Positions 9,239 to 21,287 of a stretch of DNA of 64,000 bases are shown here, piece after piece. The notes below the pieces were generated by a model. It did not search any database. It was given only the letters and a program-made list of their open reading frames with translations, and was not told where the DNA came from. A program made the position numbers and the translations under genes. The first letter of the stretch is position 1. Every line of letters starts with the position of its first letter. The stretch is from Buttiauxella gaviniae ATCC 51604 (lineage in GTDB: Bacteria > Pseudomonadota > Gammaproteobacteria > Enterobacterales > Enterobacteriaceae): NCBI RefSeq assembly GCF_001654835.1, contig NZ_LXEP01000004.1:62001-126000 (forward strand), written 5' to 3'.

Positions 9239-10382
9239 CGGAGTCCTTCTCGTTTGCAAAGTCCAGCGCTTCAGGCACTGGAAGGTTTTCAGGTTTTTTC
9301 GGGATTAAACCGCCAGCGACACGCCAGCGCCGCAGTTGCCATACCCATGCCAACACTTCTGCTACAGCGGAATACAACTGCCCAGGAATTTGTTGCCCTA
9401 TCTCAGCATGACGGTATAACGCACGCGCCAGTGGTGGGGCTTCGAGCATTGGAATACGGTGCTCATTGCCAATTTCACGGATACGCAACGCAACCAGCCC
9501 AGCCCCTTTCGCCAGCACTTTTGGCGCACTCATTTTGTTTTCGTCGTATTGCAATGCCACCGAGTAGTGCGTCGGGTTAGTCACAATCACGTCGGCTTTC
9601 GGCACATCTGACATCATGCGGCGACGTGCGGCCGCGCGCTGTTGTTGGCGAATACGCCCTTTAACATGCGGGTCACCCTCTTGTTGCTTGAACTCGTCGC
9701 GAATATCCTGGCGGCTCATGCGTAGCTTTTTAATGTTGCTGAAAATTTGGAAGAACACGTCAAAGCCGACCATTGGTGTCAGCCCCAGCACAATCAGCAA
9801 ACCACACACCGCCACCATATTGAGTGCGTGTCCCAAAGCGGCCAATGGCGGTTCACTCATCAGGCGCATCATCTCTGGCCATTTATGCAGTAGATACCAG
9901 GCCGTTACGCTGCCAACCAGGATGGCTTTGAGGAAGGCTTTCAGGAGTTCAGCGCCTGCCTGGGCAGAGAACATCCGCCCGAGCCCGGAAATTGGATTCA
10001 TTTTGCTGAATTTAAACTGTATCGACTTCCCGCTGAACAGGATGCCACCCAACAGCATAGGGGCGGCAATCGCCACAATCACCAGCCCGAAAATCAGGGG
10101 CAACAGTGCCCAAACGGCCTGTTTTATCAGTTGGCTGATTTGTTTAACGATAAGATTGGGGTCGTTAATAATGCTGTGATCAAAATGAAGACCAGTAGAC
10201 AACATTGCCGCTAGCTGTCGTGCCAACGGATCCCCGCCCATCCAGATAATGCTGATTCCCACCAATAGCATAAGCAGTGAGGTCAACTCGCGGGATCGGG
10301 GAATCTGCCCATCTTCGCGCGCTTTTTCAAGTCGGTGGGGTGTGGGGGCTTCTGTTTTGTCGTCGTCGCTTTCTTCTGACAC
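9231..10382 (-). CDS. flhB: Flagellar export switch protein FlhB
   Basis: A protein of 383 residues with four transmembrane helices and a cytoplasmic domain that switches export from rod/hook to filament substrates. The autocleavage motif NPTH is present near residue 270 (IVTNPTHYSVALQY). The N-terminus (DDKTEAPTPHRLEKAREDGQ) is the conserved signature. It starts with GTG; no other start is available near that conserved N-terminus, although the ribosome-binding site is weak. It is the first gene of flhBAE, separated from cheZ by 140 bases where the class II flagellar promoter should lie. Confidence 0.97.
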   Translation of the reverse strand: MSEESDDDKTEAPTPHRLEKAREDGQIPRSRELTSLLMLLVGISIIWMGGDPLARQLAAMLSTGLHFDHSIINDPNLIVKQISQLIKQAVWALLPLIFGLVIVAIAAPMLLGGILFSGKSIQFKFSKMNPISGLGRMFSAQAGAELLKAFLKAILVGSVTAWYLLHKWPEMMRLMSEPPLAALGHALNMVAVCGLLIVLGLTPMVGFDVFFQIFSNIKKLRMSRQDIRDEFKQQEGDPHVKGRIRQQQRAAARRRMMSDVPKADVIVTNPTHYSVALQYDENKMSAPKVLAKGAGLVALRIREIGNEHRIPMLEAPPLARALYRHAEIGQQIPGQLYSAVAEVLAWVWQLRRWRVAGGLIPKKPENLPVPEALDFANEKDSDG

Positions 10383-10488
10383 TGCAACAATCTCGTGGCC
10401 ACAATTACCAGCACAGCATGTCAGAAAGGGGTAACGCTAATGGGAGGAAAACGGGGGGATTTGTGGGTTTGTTTGTGGGTTAAGCGAT

Positions 10489-10516
10489 GCGCAGCGCCCA
10501 TTATCAGGCACTGCGC
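10489..10516 (-). terminator. Stem-loop after cheZ
   Basis: GCGCAGTGCC and GGGCGCTGCGC (minus strand) pair over about 10 bp around a 7-base loop, a few bases after the cheZ stop. It lacks a good T-run, so termination may be partial or Rho-assisted. Confidence 0.5.
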
Positions 10517-10522
10517 GAAGCC

Positions 10523-11167
10523 TTAAAACCCTAAACTATCCAGTAAATCATCAACCTGATCCTGGCTTGCAACCACACCCGCTGCGGTGGCGTTCATTTG
10601 CGGGCCGTTGAGCAGGCTGTCGGCTGGGCGTTTCGCACGCGCATCCAGTTCTGGCATGTTTTCCATTAACACCATCAACAACTGGCGTTCAATTTCCTGG
10701 ATAACATCCATCATGCGTTTGATGACCTGACCGGTTAAATCCTGGAAGTCCTGCGCCATCATGATTTCCAGAAGCTGGGCATTGGTAAAGCTGGTGTGAC
10801 TCGGGACGCCAGACAAGTAGCTGCGCGTATCGGTAACCAGTTCACGGGCATCACCCAGCTCGATTGGATTTTCAAACCAGGCATCCCAGCGGCCATTGAG
10901 TGCTTTGGCATCGGATTCAAGTTTGTTCTGATGAGGCTGAGCCAGCTCCACACAGTTCAGCGCGCGTTCTGCGGCCTGCGCGGTCATCTGCACCACGTAG
11001 TCCAGGCGGTCGCGAGCATCGGGAATCGCTTCCGCCGCTTCAGCAATCGCCTGATCAAGGCCCAGTTCGCGTAAGCTGTCGCGCAGCATTCGGGTCAGGC
11101 TGCCTATCCGAACGATAATATCGCCGGTTGAATGTAACTCTGACGCGGGATTGGTAGATGAGTGCAT
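10523..11167 (-). CDS. cheZ: CheY-P phosphatase CheZ
   Basis: A cytosolic protein of 214 residues, identical in length to E. coli CheZ. It dephosphorylates CheY-P, ending the tumble signal. The mostly helical sequence forms the long four-helix-bundle dimer. The segment [19 protein letters not shown] contains the Asp and Gln used to place the attacking water. The last residues ([12 protein letters not shown]) are the CheY-binding peptide. It is the last gene of the receptor-cheRBYZ run, 10 bases after cheY. Confidence 0.97.
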   Translation of the reverse strand: MHSSTNPASELHSTGDIIVRIGSLTRMLRDSLRELGLDQAIAEAAEAIPDARDRLDYVVQMTAQAAERALNCVELAQPHQNKLESDAKALNGRWDAWFENPIELGDARELVTDTRSYLSGVPSHTSFTNAQLLEIMMAQDFQDLTGQVIKRMMDVIQEIERQLLMVLMENMPELDARAKRPADSLLNGPQMNATAAGVVASQDQVDDLLDSLGF

Positions 11168-11177
11168 GAGCCTCTCC

Positions 11178-12630
<1,453 letters not shown>

Positions 12631-12634
<4 letters not shown>

Positions 12635-13497
12635 GATCTTTCCTTACTCAGTCCGTACACGGTCTGCCCACGCAGTAAGAACTCGCGGCTGAGGTTACTG
12701 AAGTTTTCCGAATGCCCGGCAAACAGCAATCCGCCCGGTTTTAGCAGCGGTACAAAACGCTGCAAAATTTGCTGCTGAGTCGCTTTATCAAAATAAATCA
12801 TCACATTGCGACAAAAAATGGCGTCAAACGGTCCAGGAATTGGCGCTTGCTTGTCCAAAAGATTGATTGGCGCAAACTCCATATGGCTGGACAGATCGCT
12901 ACGCACCCGCACCAGCCCATCATGTGGCCCGGTGCCACGCATGAAGTAGCGCTGCATCTGGAGCGGAGCCAGTGTTTTCAGTTCATCCTGGCGATAAATG
13001 GCACTCTGGGCTTTCTCCAGCACCTGGGTGTCGATATCACTGGCGAAGACTTTCCAGCGCCCAGGCGCCATACCCAGCACATCCGCGAGCGTTATAGCGA
13101 TGGAATACGGCTCTTCACCGGTTGAGGCCGCCGCACTCCAGACTTTGTACTCCCCACTACGTTTACGCGCATGTTCTGCAAGAATCGGAAAGTGGTGACC
13201 TTCGCGAAAAAAAGCCGTCAGGTTAGTGGTCAGGGAGTTAATGAACGCCTGCCATTCGGCATTACTGCCGTTGGCCTCCAGCATGCTCAGGTAGTGCCCA
13301 AAATCCTCCAGTCCCAGGGTACGTAAACGTCGCACCAGGCGGTTGTAAACCATGTCTCGCTTGTGATCGGCCAGCACGATTCCTGCACGCTGGTAAATCA
13401 ACTGGCATATCCGGCGAAAGTGCGTGTCGGACAGCGGTAGACGCTGTGTCATCTGTAACATTAATGACGATTGTCCAGTGGACAGTGGTGATGTCAT
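12631..13497 (-). CDS. cheR: Chemoreceptor methyltransferase CheR
   Basis: A protein of 288 residues that methylates glutamates of chemoreceptors with S-adenosylmethionine. The helical N-terminal domain contains [15 protein letters not shown]. The SAM-binding region has [16 protein letters not shown] and [15 protein letters not shown], both characteristic of CheR. The beta-subdomain binds the NWETF pentapeptide found on the neighbouring Tar receptor. The gene lies between the second receptor gene and cheB. Confidence 0.97.
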
Positions 13498-13516
13498 AGC
13501 GCCTTCTCAGTCACAA

Positions 13517-15121
13517 TCAGGGGGTAACGAGCACCCCGTTGGTTACTAAATCTCTGGTGACGTCTTCGTTGCCGACACTTTCCAGATTAAACACCGATAC
13601 CACACCGCTGAGGTGTTCGGCCTGGTTTGCCAGAGCATCGGTTGCTGCTGCCGCTTCTTCTACCAGCGCGGCGTTTTGCTGTGTCACTTGATCCATCTGG
13701 CTTACCGCGAGTGCTACCTGCTCGATACCACGGCGCTGTTCGTCGGATGCAGACGCGATTTCGCCCATAATGTCGTTAACTTGCGTGACCGAACGCACGA
13801 TTTCCGCCATCGTCGTGGCCGCTGTATCAACCAGTTGTGAACCGTGCTGCACGCGGTCGACCGACTCTTCGATCAGCACTTTGATCTCTTTTGCTGCCTG
13901 CGCGCTGCGTTGTGCCAGGTTGCGCACTTCGCCTGCCACCACAGCAAATCCACGCCCTTGCTCACCGGCGCGAGCAGCTTCTACTGCGGCGTTCAGCGCC
14001 AGGATGTTGGTCTGGAATGCAATGCCGTCAATTACGCTAGTGATGTCGCCAATTTTCTTCGAGCTGCCCGCGATGTCGTGCATGGTGCGGGCAACGTTTG
14101 CGGCCTGCTGACCACCTTGCTGTGCGGTGTCCGCAGCAGTACGGGAAAGCTGTGCGGCCTGGCGGGCATTATCGGCGTTCTGGCCCACCGTTGCGGTCAG
14201 TTGCTCCATGCTGGCGGCCGTTTGCGCAAGCGATGCGGCCTGTTGTTCGGTTCTGGAAGAGAGATCGTTGTTGCCTGCGGCAATTTCAGCGATCCCGGTG
14301 TGCATCGCCCCGCTGCCCTGGCGCACTTGCTGTACAGTCTCTTTCAGCGCTTGCTGCATGTTTTTCAGGCTGCGGAAAATCTCGGAGATTTCATTACGCC
14401 CATACACGCTTATCGGGCGTGCTAAATCGCCTGCGGCAATGTGCTCAAAGTGGCTACGCACAATATCCAGCGGCTGCACCAGCATACGGCGCGACCAGAT
14501 AATTGAACCCACCAGCATCAGGATGGCGATCACCGTCACGCTGGCGAAAATAATCGCCGAGATCTGGTAGTTCAATTTGCTGTCAGCACTCGATGCCGCC
14601 ACGGTGTCATTGATGCTTTGCTGCCAGGCGTTAAAGTAAGCGTCAAAAATATCCTGTGATTTCTGAATCGGCGCACTCAGAAAGTCAGAAAGCTGGTTGC
14701 TTTCAAGCCAGGTCGCCTGATGCTGTAAATCATCGCGATAAGCGGCGTAGCTCTGCTTCGTCGACACCACCATATCCTCACCTTCTTTATTTAAAGGTGG
14801 GATTTCCAGAAACTGGTTAAACAGCATGTCAGCCTGTTTCAGGCTGCCACGGGCATTTGCCATCAGGCGCTTAATGTCTTCCGGCGGGTAACTGAGTGCT
14901 GTCAGCGTACCGGCACGGCTTAAGGCAGTACTGGCCTGTAACAAAGCCGCACGGCTTTGCGTTAAGGTGTCACGTTGTTGGTTTCCGACTTCAACCATTT
15001 TAAGATTCTGAAAATCATCCCTGAATGCCCAAAAAGACAATCCATTACTGCCAATCTGCAGCACGCCGCAGACGATCAAGATTAACAACAGAGTGGTCGA
15101 AATTCGGATACGGTTGAACAT
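13517..15121 (-). CDS. Methyl-accepting chemotaxis protein, second receptor of the tar operon
   Basis: An inner-membrane chemoreceptor of 534 residues: TM1 at about 7-30, a four-helix periplasmic domain of about 155 residues, TM2 at about 190-212, HAMP, then the signalling hairpin with the invariant tip [28 protein letters not shown]. It lacks the C-terminal NWETF peptide (it ends GVLVTP), so like E. coli Tap it should depend on receptors that carry the peptide for adaptation. It occupies the tap position between tar and cheR, but the ligand domain is too divergent for me to predict dipeptide sensing. The start is the second of two adjacent start codons (ATG, GAGGGG upstream). Confidence 0.85.
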   Translation of the reverse strand: MFNRIRISTTLLLILIVCGVLQIGSNGLSFWAFRDDFQNLKMVEVGNQQRDTLTQSRAALLQASTALSRAGTLTALSYPPEDIKRLMANARGSLKQADMLFNQFLEIPPLNKEGEDMVVSTKQSYAAYRDDLQHQATWLESNQLSDFLSAPIQKSQDIFDAYFNAWQQSINDTVAASSADSKLNYQISAIIFASVTVIAILMLVGSIIWSRRMLVQPLDIVRSHFEHIAAGDLARPISVYGRNEISEIFRSLKNMQQALKETVQQVRQGSGAMHTGIAEIAAGNNDLSSRTEQQAASLAQTAASMEQLTATVGQNADNARQAAQLSRTAADTAQQGGQQAANVARTMHDIAGSSKKIGDITSVIDGIAFQTNILALNAAVEAARAGEQGRGFAVVAGEVRNLAQRSAQAAKEIKVLIEESVDRVQHGSQLVDTAATTMAEIVRSVTQVNDIMGEIASASDEQRRGIEQVALAVSQMDQVTQQNAALVEEAAAATDALANQAEHLSGVVSVFNLESVGNEDVTRDLVTNGVLVTP

Positions 15122-15163
15122 CACAGCCCCTCAGCCGACACGTCTGCCGGCCATTAATGTTTC

Positions 15164-16825
15164 TTAGAAAGTTTCCCAGTTATCGTCGCGCCCGCTTACG
15201 GCCGGTTTACTCGTTTTGAGCGTCGGCGCAGGCGAAGGTGTGGTGCTAACCGAAGGTGTCAACGCAGGTTCCGTTGTTAAACGGAAGGCTGCGACCAGCT
15301 GGTTAAGCATGCTGGCTTGTTCTTCAAGTGCTGCGGCGGCAGAGGCTGATTCCTCCACCAGCGAGGCGTTCTGCTGAGTCACGCGGTCCATTTCTGAAAC
15401 TGCCAGCGCAACCTGTTCGATACCGCGACTTTGTTCATCAGAGGCAGAGGCAATTTCACCCATGATGTCGGTGACACGCGTCACCGCATTCACGATGTCG
15501 CTCATGGTTTCTCCGGCGCTTTCAACCAACACAGAGCCGGTATCCACGCGGGAAACTGAATCTTCAATCAGTGATTTGATCTCTTTCGCCGCCTGAGCGC
15601 TGCGTTGTGCCAGGTTGCGCACTTCACCGGCAACTACCGCGAATCCACGCCCCTGTTCACCGGCACGAGCTGCTTCTACTGCGGCGTTCAGCGCCAGAAT
15701 GTTGGTCTGGAAGGCGATACCGTCAATCACACCGGTAATATCAGCAATTTTCTTCGATGAACCGGCAATGTCGTGCATGGTCTTCACTACCCCATCCACA
15801 ACTTTGCCGCCGCGCTGAGCGGTTTCGGAGGCGCTTAATGCTAATTGAGATGCCTGACGGGCGTTTTCCGCATTCTGTTTCACGGTCGCGGTGAGCTGTT
15901 CCATGCTGGCGGCAGTTTCTTCAAGCGATGCCGCCTGCTGTTCGGTACGGGAAGAGAGGTCGTTATTTCCGGCGGCTATTTCCGTCGCACCGCTGTAGAT
16001 GGCATCAGAACCATCACGCACGCTGCCGACGGTTATGATCAGTTCTTGCTGCATATGGCGCACACTGGAAGTCAGTTCGCTAATCTCATTGCGGCCATTC
16101 GAGACGATATTTTCAGTCAGGTTGCCGTTGGCAATTTCACGAATATGACCGATAACCACCGACAGCGGTTGCAGCAAAATCCGACGCATGCCGACCCACA
16201 CCAGCAAAATCACAACTGCCAGTGCTAACGCAAGGCCAACAATTTGCCATTTCGCGAAGTTGTAATCCTGAGTGCTGGCAATGTAAGAGTGCTCGTACAT
16301 GCGGTCATTTAGCGCAATATAGTCGCTATATTCTTTCTCCAGCGCGTTTTGCAGGCTTTGGGTGGACTGCGCAAAGTAGGCGTCCATATTGCCGCTTTCG
16401 AGGTAGCCCACCAGCTCGCTTAACGCCTGGTTGTAGTTCCGGTAGTCGTCATCAATACCGTTAACCACAGCTTCGAGCTCCGGGTTAATGGCAGGGATTT
16501 GTTTAAACAGGGTGTAATGTTTCTGAGCATCGGCAAGGGATTTTTTGGCGTTATTAAGCAAGTCGGTTTTTGCCGCGCTTTGCCCGTTACTGGCATCCAT
16601 CATCATGCGGGCAGCCGAACGACTGAGGTTAATGCGCGTTTGCAGCATCAATTCCCAAGTGTTTGCCAGTTCCGATTGCTGAACTCGTAACTCTTTGGAA
16701 ACTTTAAAACTATCGTTATTTTGTTTGAGCGAGTTAAAGAACATTCCGCCAGAGATGAGTTGGAGGAGAGCGAACACCACCAGCACCATCATTAGCATGG
16801 TGACAACGCGAATACGGTTCAACAT
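15164..16825 (-). CDS. tar: Aspartate-type chemoreceptor Tar
   Basis: A receptor of 553 residues, the same length as E. coli Tar. The aspartate-binding arginines Arg64, Arg69 and Arg73 are all at the same positions ([17 protein letters not shown]), and the second-site segment YFAQSTQ resembles YFAQPTQ of Tar. HAMP, methylation helices and the conserved hairpin tip follow. The protein ends in NWETF, the docking peptide for CheR and CheB. It is the first gene of a tar-tap-cheRBYZ-like run and has a near-consensus sigma-28 promoter upstream. Parts of the signalling domain look closer to Tsr, so ligand range is inferred. Confidence 0.88.
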   Translation of the reverse strand: MLNRIRVVTMLMMVLVVFALLQLISGGMFFNSLKQNNDSFKVSKELRVQQSELANTWELMLQTRINLSRSAARMMMDASNGQSAAKTDLLNNAKKSLADAQKHYTLFKQIPAINPELEAVVNGIDDDYRNYNQALSELVGYLESGNMDAYFAQSTQSLQNALEKEYSDYIALNDRMYEHSYIASTQDYNFAKWQIVGLALALAVVILLVWVGMRRILLQPLSVVIGHIREIANGNLTENIVSNGRNEISELTSSVRHMQQELIITVGSVRDGSDAIYSGATEIAAGNNDLSSRTEQQAASLEETAASMEQLTATVKQNAENARQASQLALSASETAQRGGKVVDGVVKTMHDIAGSSKKIADITGVIDGIAFQTNILALNAAVEAARAGEQGRGFAVVAGEVRNLAQRSAQAAKEIKSLIEDSVSRVDTGSVLVESAGETMSDIVNAVTRVTDIMGEIASASDEQSRGIEQVALAVSEMDRVTQQNASLVEESASAAAALEEQASMLNQLVAAFRLTTEPALTPSVSTTPSPAPTLKTSKPAVSGRDDNWETF

Positions 16826-16856
16826 ATAACACCCTTTTAATGATTTCTTATCGGTG

Positions 16857-16883
16857 TTATCGGCATGAAGAAACGGAACTTTA
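16857..16883 (-). promoter_or_regulatory. Sigma-28 (FliA) promoter of tar
   Basis: On the minus strand TAAAGTTC, an 11-base spacer, then GCCGATAA, against the class III flagellar consensus TAAAGTTT-N11-GCCGATAA: one mismatch. It ends about 30 bases before the tar start codon. Confidence 0.92.
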
Positions 16884-17412
16884 ACGGAAACCGGGCGGGA
16901 TGCGGGTTATTGCATTAATGCAGTGAATTTAACAACCAGATGCTGAGAAGTGTTTGCAGTTGTGCTGTCAGGTTTACATTTTCGCAAGGCATCCAGAGTG
17001 AATCCTTTTTTTGTTAAACCTTCATTTTAAATACCCTTACGTTCGACTGCCTGAGCGCTGAATAAGCGCATGCATTGAAATTTAGCTCAGGAATTCAGAA
17101 GCGCTCAGAAATCGAACAAGCGACTGGTTAATGGGATGATGTGAAATATTTTCCCGCTTAATCAATTCATTACTCATGCCAACATTGGGTAACTCTGCGG
17201 TTTTGCGAAAACAACAGGATTTTTTCGTGATGAAAATCACATTGTTACGTCAGCGTTTCCGAATTAACAAATATGACAAATAGTAAAAAATAGTTGAATC
17301 CTGGCGAGCTTTGGTTCAATTTATGGGCCGAATGTATATTGGCCAACCATAAAAATTACATATGGCTCAATAAGTTAATTAATTGTTACTAATCGACGGG
17401 GTTATTACGTAA
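16884..17412. promoter_or_regulatory. Intergenic region between tar and the symporter gene, with a CRP-like site at 17226-17241
   Basis: About 530 bases without a convincing gene. CGTGA-N6-TCACA at 17226-17241 differs from the CRP consensus TGTGA-N6-TCACA at one base and probably serves the plus-strand symporter gene. TGCATTAATGCA at 16911-16922 is a perfect palindrome of unknown role. The remainder is AT-rich. Confidence 0.55.
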
Positions 17413-18675
17413 TTGTCTAGTTCAAACAAACTCACGCTGTTCATTCTTCTGTTCATGTTTGCCGGGATCCTCTCGGGTGCTGCAATCCATGAATACGCAG
17501 CCGCAGAAAACATCAAAAGTTATGCCGAAAACATCACGCTGTTTACCGACATCTTTTTACGCCTGATCAAAATGGTTATTGCTCCATTAGTGTTCAGCAC
17601 CCTGACCGTGGGCATTATGAAGATGGGCGAGACGTCCACCATTGGCCGCGTCGGTGGCAAAGCGATGGTGTGGTTTATCTCTTCATCTGTGCTGTCTATC
17701 CTGATTGGCCTGTTCATCGTCACGCTCCAGCATCCGGGCTCAGGCATGAATCTTCAGGTGCCAGCGGGTGATGTGCAAACCGGTCTTGCGGTAAGCGGCA
17801 TGAACCTCAAAGCGTTTATCTCTCATACCATTCCAACCAGCATTGCAGGCGCGATGTCGAACAACGAAATCCTGCAAATTGTGGTGTTCTCTCTGTTCTT
17901 CGGTATTGCTGGTGCATCACTGGGTGAGAAATTTAACACCCCGTTAGTTGCGGCTTTGGATGTGGTTTCTCACATCATGCTGAAAGTGACAGGCTATGTA
18001 ATGTATGTGGCACCACTGGCTATCTTTGCGGCTATTTCTTCTGTCGTTGCGACGGAAGGCCTGGGGATTTTGCTTAACTACGCATCCTTTATTGGTGGTT
18101 ACTACCTCGCAATTATCCTGACCTGCATGGTGCTTATTGGTGTTGGCTATATGGTCCTCAAGCGCGATGTATTCCGCCTGATTGCGATGCTGAAAGATCC
18201 GGTTCTGGTGGCATTTACCACCAGCAGTTCTGAAGCAGCTTATCCGAAAACACTAGACCAGCTCACGCGCTTTGGTTGCTCTCGTAACATTGCATCATTT
18301 GTTCTACCGATTGGTTATTCGTTCAACCTGGTCGGTTCAATGGTGTATTGCTCTTTTGCTTCCATGTTTATCGCTCAGGCGTACAACATCCACCTGACTT
18401 TCTCTGAGATTGTGGTGCTGATGCTGACATTAATGCTGGCGTCAAAAGGGATTGCGGGCGTACCGCGTTCTGCGCTGGTTGTACTGGCAGCAACCATCCC
18501 AAGCTTCAATATTCCGGTAGCAGGTATTTTACTGCTGATGGGCATCGACCACTTCCTGGATATGGGCCGTTCTGCCATCAACGTATTGGGTAATGGCGTT
18601 GCAACAGCAATGCTGTCGAAAAATGAAGGTGAGCTGGAAGAACAAACTGAAGCAGGTGAGCGCGTAGAAGCGTAA
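17413..18675 (+). CDS. Dicarboxylate/amino acid:cation symporter (DAACS family)
   Basis: An inner-membrane protein of 420 residues of the GltP/DctA family, which imports glutamate, aspartate or C4-dicarboxylates with protons or sodium. Family motifs: AFTTSSSEAAYPKTL (serine-rich reentrant loop), GIAGVPRSALVVLAA, and MGIDHFLDMGRSAINVLGNGVATAM (the last substrate-binding helix). An in-frame TAA lies directly before the TTG start, so translation begins at this TTG or further in; GGGG is about 12 bases upstream. It is on the opposite strand to all surrounding che genes and splits tar from cheW, unlike E. coli. Given Tar next door, aspartate or a related acid is a plausible substrate, but this is inference. 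Confidence 0.88.
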   Translation: MSSSNKLTLFILLFMFAGILSGAAIHEYAAAENIKSYAENITLFTDIFLRLIKMVIAPLVFSTLTVGIMKMGETSTIGRVGGKAMVWFISSSVLSILIGLFIVTLQHPGSGMNLQVPAGDVQTGLAVSGMNLKAFISHTIPTSIAGAMSNNEILQIVVFSLFFGIAGASLGEKFNTPLVAALDVVSHIMLKVTGYVMYVAPLAIFAAISSVVATEGLGILLNYASFIGGYYLAIILTCMVLIGVGYMVLKRDVFRLIAMLKDPVLVAFTTSSSEAAYPKTLDQLTRFGCSRNIASFVLPIGYSFNLVGSMVYCSFASMFIAQAYNIHLTFSEIVVLMLTLMLASKGIAGVPRSALVVLAATIPSFNIPVAGILLLMGIDHFLDMGRSAINVLGNGVATAMLSKNEGELEEQTEAGERVEA

Positions 18676-18699
18676 TTTTCCTGTATTTGCTTTAATAGT

Positions 18700-18726
18700 G
18701 GCGGATGGCGCTTGCGCTTATCCGCC
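18700..18726. repeat. REP-like 27-bp palindrome
   Basis: GGCGGAT, 13 bases, ATCCGCC, just after the symporter gene and before the convergent cheW stop. The same 27-bp design recurs at 29496-29522 and 32135-32161. It may protect or end transcripts from both sides. Confidence 0.75.
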
Positions 18727-18743
18727 CTATAAAGAAGTAACTA

Positions 18744-19244
18744 TTAAGCCACGCGCGCCGCGCTATCGACCAACGCCATCTCTTCGCTGTTAAGCAGCTT
18801 CTCAATATTCACCAGAATCAGCATACGGTCGCCTAGTGCACCGAGACCAGTCAGATACTCAGTTGAAAGCGTCACAGCAAACTCTGGTGCCGGGCGAATT
18901 TGCTCAGCGGTCAGAGATAACACGTCAGATACACCATCTACCACAATACCCACCACGCGCTGACCAAAGTTCAGCACAATGACCACGGTGTTATCGTTAT
19001 ATTCCACGCCATCCTGGTCAAACTTAATACGCAGGTCGAGGATCGGGACAATCACACCGCGCAGGTTAGTGACTCCCTTGATAAATGCCGGAGTATTGGC
19101 GATACGCGTGACTTGGTCGTAACCGCGAATTTCCTGCACTTTTAAAATATCGATGCCGTACTCTTCATCACCGAGGGTAAAGACCAGGAACTCTTGCCCT
19201 ACCGTTTCCCCGGTCAGTTTTGTCACATTGGTTAATCCACTCAT
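18744..19244 (-). CDS. cheW: Chemotaxis coupling protein CheW
   Basis: A protein of 166 residues with two SH3-like subdomains that links chemoreceptors to the kinase CheA. It is nearly identical to E. coli CheW, including [15 protein letters not shown] and the end [16 protein letters not shown]. The ATG ending at 19244 is preceded by AAAGGAT and gives the usual N-terminus [10 protein letters not shown]; an upstream in-frame start would add six residues. It follows cheA by 29 bases and is the last gene of motAB-cheAW here, since the symporter gene lies beyond. Confidence 0.97.
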   Translation of the reverse strand: MSGLTNVTKLTGETVGQEFLVFTLGDEEYGIDILKVQEIRGYDQVTRIANTPAFIKGVTNLRGVIVPILDLRIKFDQDGVEYNDNTVVIVLNFGQRVVGIVVDGVSDVLSLTAEQIRPAPEFAVTLSTEYLTGLGALGDRMLILVNIEKLLNSEEMALVDSAARVA

Positions 19245-19273
19245 TTTCTTATCCTTTCTCAAAACCCGGAGAA

Positions 19274-21283
19274 TCAGGCGGCGGTGCCGGCCATACGTTG
19301 TTCACGGTTCAAACCTTGCAGCGCTGAGACATCAACAATCAGTGCCACACTGCCATCACCGAGGATGGTTGCTGCGGAAATCCCCGGCACTTTGCGATAG
19401 TTGCTTTCAAGGTTTTTAACGACCACCTGATGTTGACCAATCAGCTGATCCACCAGCAGCGCGTAACGTCGACCAGCGCTTTGCAAAATCACCACAATGC
19501 CTTGCGTCGCTTCAGTTTTCGCACCCGCAACATCAAATACTTTCCACAACTCAACCAGTGGCAGGTATTCGCCACGAACTTCAAGTACGCGCTCACCACC
19601 GGCAAGAGGATGCAGATCGTCTTCTTTCGGCTGTAGCGACTCCATCACCGCATTGAGTGGCAGGATAAACACTTCGTCGCATACTTTTACCGACATCCCA
19701 TCAAGAATGGCGAGGGTCAGCGGCAACATAATGCGGATGGTGGTGCCAACATTGGCCTGCGATTTAACTTCAACATGGCCACCCATTTCCTGGATGTTAC
19801 GCTTCACCACGTCCATGCCTACACCGCGCCCGGAAACGTCTGTAACCTGCTCGGCGGTAGAGAATCCAGGGGCGAAAATCAGCATGCCGACTTCGTCGTC
19901 CGACATGTTTTCATGCACTGGCATCCCCTGCGATAGCGCTTTAGCAAGAATGCGATCACGGTTCAGGCCCGCACCATCATCAGAAACTTCAATGCAGATG
20001 TTCCCGCCCTGGTGCTCGGCAGAAAGAATTAAGTTACCAACTGCTGATTTCCCCGCTGCAAGGCGTTTTTCCGGGGTTTCGATGCCATGATCGAGGCTAT
20101 TACGCACCAGGTGAGTCAGTGGGTCGATAATGCGTTCAATCAGACTTTTATCCAGTTCAGTGGAGCTACCTTGCAGAGTCAGTTCAACCTGTTTATCCAG
20201 CTTACTCGCCAGATCGCGCACCAGACGCGGGAAGCGACTGAAGACATACTCCATTGGCATCATACGGATAGACATCACCGACTCTTGCAAGTCACGGGCG
20301 TTACGTTGTAACTGACCCATGCTGGTAATTAGTTCGCCGTGATCAACCGGGTCTAATTCATTGGATCGCTGTGCCAGCATCGACTGGGTAATCACCAGCT
20401 CGCCAACCAGGTTGATTAACTGATCAACCTTCTCAACCGCAACGCGAATGCTGCTTGATTCGCTGACACGCGTAGGTTTGCTTTCTCTTTCCGTACGTGG
20501 TGCGACCGGAGCCACAGGCGCGGCAACTACTGGCTGAGGTGCGTTAACCGCAAGTGCCACCGGCACTTCTTCTGACTCAACTGCAGCGGCTGGCGTAGCA
20601 GTTGCCGTTAACGGAAGAAATTCGATTTGCTCAGGCTCGATGACAAAGCAGAGCACCGCGCTAATGTCGTCAGCACTTACCGTCGTTTCAATAGTTGCAG
20701 TGACAGAGTTTTCACCCTTTTCCACTTCACTTAAGGTGCCGAGGTTACCCAGCTCTTCGAGCAGTAAATCTAGTTCAGTCGATTTCAGCCCGGTAATCGC
20801 AATGCGCAAATTGCCATCGTTAGTTGGCAGCGCATCGACTGACTCTTTTTCCACGACGGTCAATTTTGCAGGCGGCGCAGGTATTTCACCTTTGGCTTCC
20901 AGAGCCAGTTGGCGCAGCGCTTTGCAGATATAATCGAAACTCTCAGCATCTGGGACCTGTGAGTTTTTATAAGCGTCCAACTGTTCCTGCATAATATCTT
21001 TGGTTTCCAAAAACAGGTTGATGATATCGGTGTTGAGGTGCATCTCACCGCGCCGGGCATCGTCGAGCAGGTTTTCCATTAAATGCGTGGTTTCCTGCAA
21101 AACGCTGAAACCGAAAGTCCCGGCGCCACCTTTTATCGAGTGTGCTGCGCGGAATATGGCATTCAGCAGTTCTGAATCTGGCGCTTCAGGATGCAGATTC
21201 AGCAGGTGCTGTTCCATATCGGCCAGTAGCTCGTCGGCCTCGTCAAAAAATGTCTGGTAAAAATCGCTGATATCCATACTCAC
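19274..21283 (-). CDS. cheA: Chemotaxis histidine kinase CheA
   Basis: A protein of 669 residues with the five CheA domains: P1 with the phosphorylated His in [15 protein letters not shown] (about residue 48), P2 that binds CheY and CheB (about 160-230), P3 dimerisation, P4 ATP-binding kinase ([34 protein letters not shown]) and the CheW-like P5. The linkers around P2 are Ala/Pro/Val-rich and diverge from E. coli. The start is GTG as in E. coli. The internal Met in ETKDIMQEQ, used to start the short form CheA-S in E. coli, is conserved. It follows motB by 4 bases. Confidence 0.98.
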   Translation of the reverse strand: MSMDISDFYQTFFDEADELLADMEQHLLNLHPEAPDSELLNAIFRAAHSIKGGAGTFGFSVLQETTHLMENLLDDARRGEMHLNTDIINLFLETKDIMQEQLDAYKNSQVPDAESFDYICKALRQLALEAKGEIPAPPAKLTVVEKESVDALPTNDGNLRIAITGLKSTELDLLLEELGNLGTLSEVEKGENSVTATIETTVSADDISAVLCFVIEPEQIEFLPLTATATPAAAVESEEVPVALAVNAPQPVVAAPVAPVAPRTERESKPTRVSESSSIRVAVEKVDQLINLVGELVITQSMLAQRSNELDPVDHGELITSMGQLQRNARDLQESVMSIRMMPMEYVFSRFPRLVRDLASKLDKQVELTLQGSSTELDKSLIERIIDPLTHLVRNSLDHGIETPEKRLAAGKSAVGNLILSAEHQGGNICIEVSDDGAGLNRDRILAKALSQGMPVHENMSDDEVGMLIFAPGFSTAEQVTDVSGRGVGMDVVKRNIQEMGGHVEVKSQANVGTTIRIMLPLTLAILDGMSVKVCDEVFILPLNAVMESLQPKEDDLHPLAGGERVLEVRGEYLPLVELWKVFDVAGAKTEATQGIVVILQSAGRRYALLVDQLIGQHQVVVKNLESNYRKVPGISAATILGDGSVALIVDVSALQGLNREQRMAGTAA

Positions 21284-21287
21284 GCTA

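Noticed and set aside
8891-9580. A 229-residue open frame opposite flhA and flhB
   Set aside because: Low-complexity His/Gln/Arg-rich translation typical of antisense frames; it lies over two certain genes and their conserved overlap.
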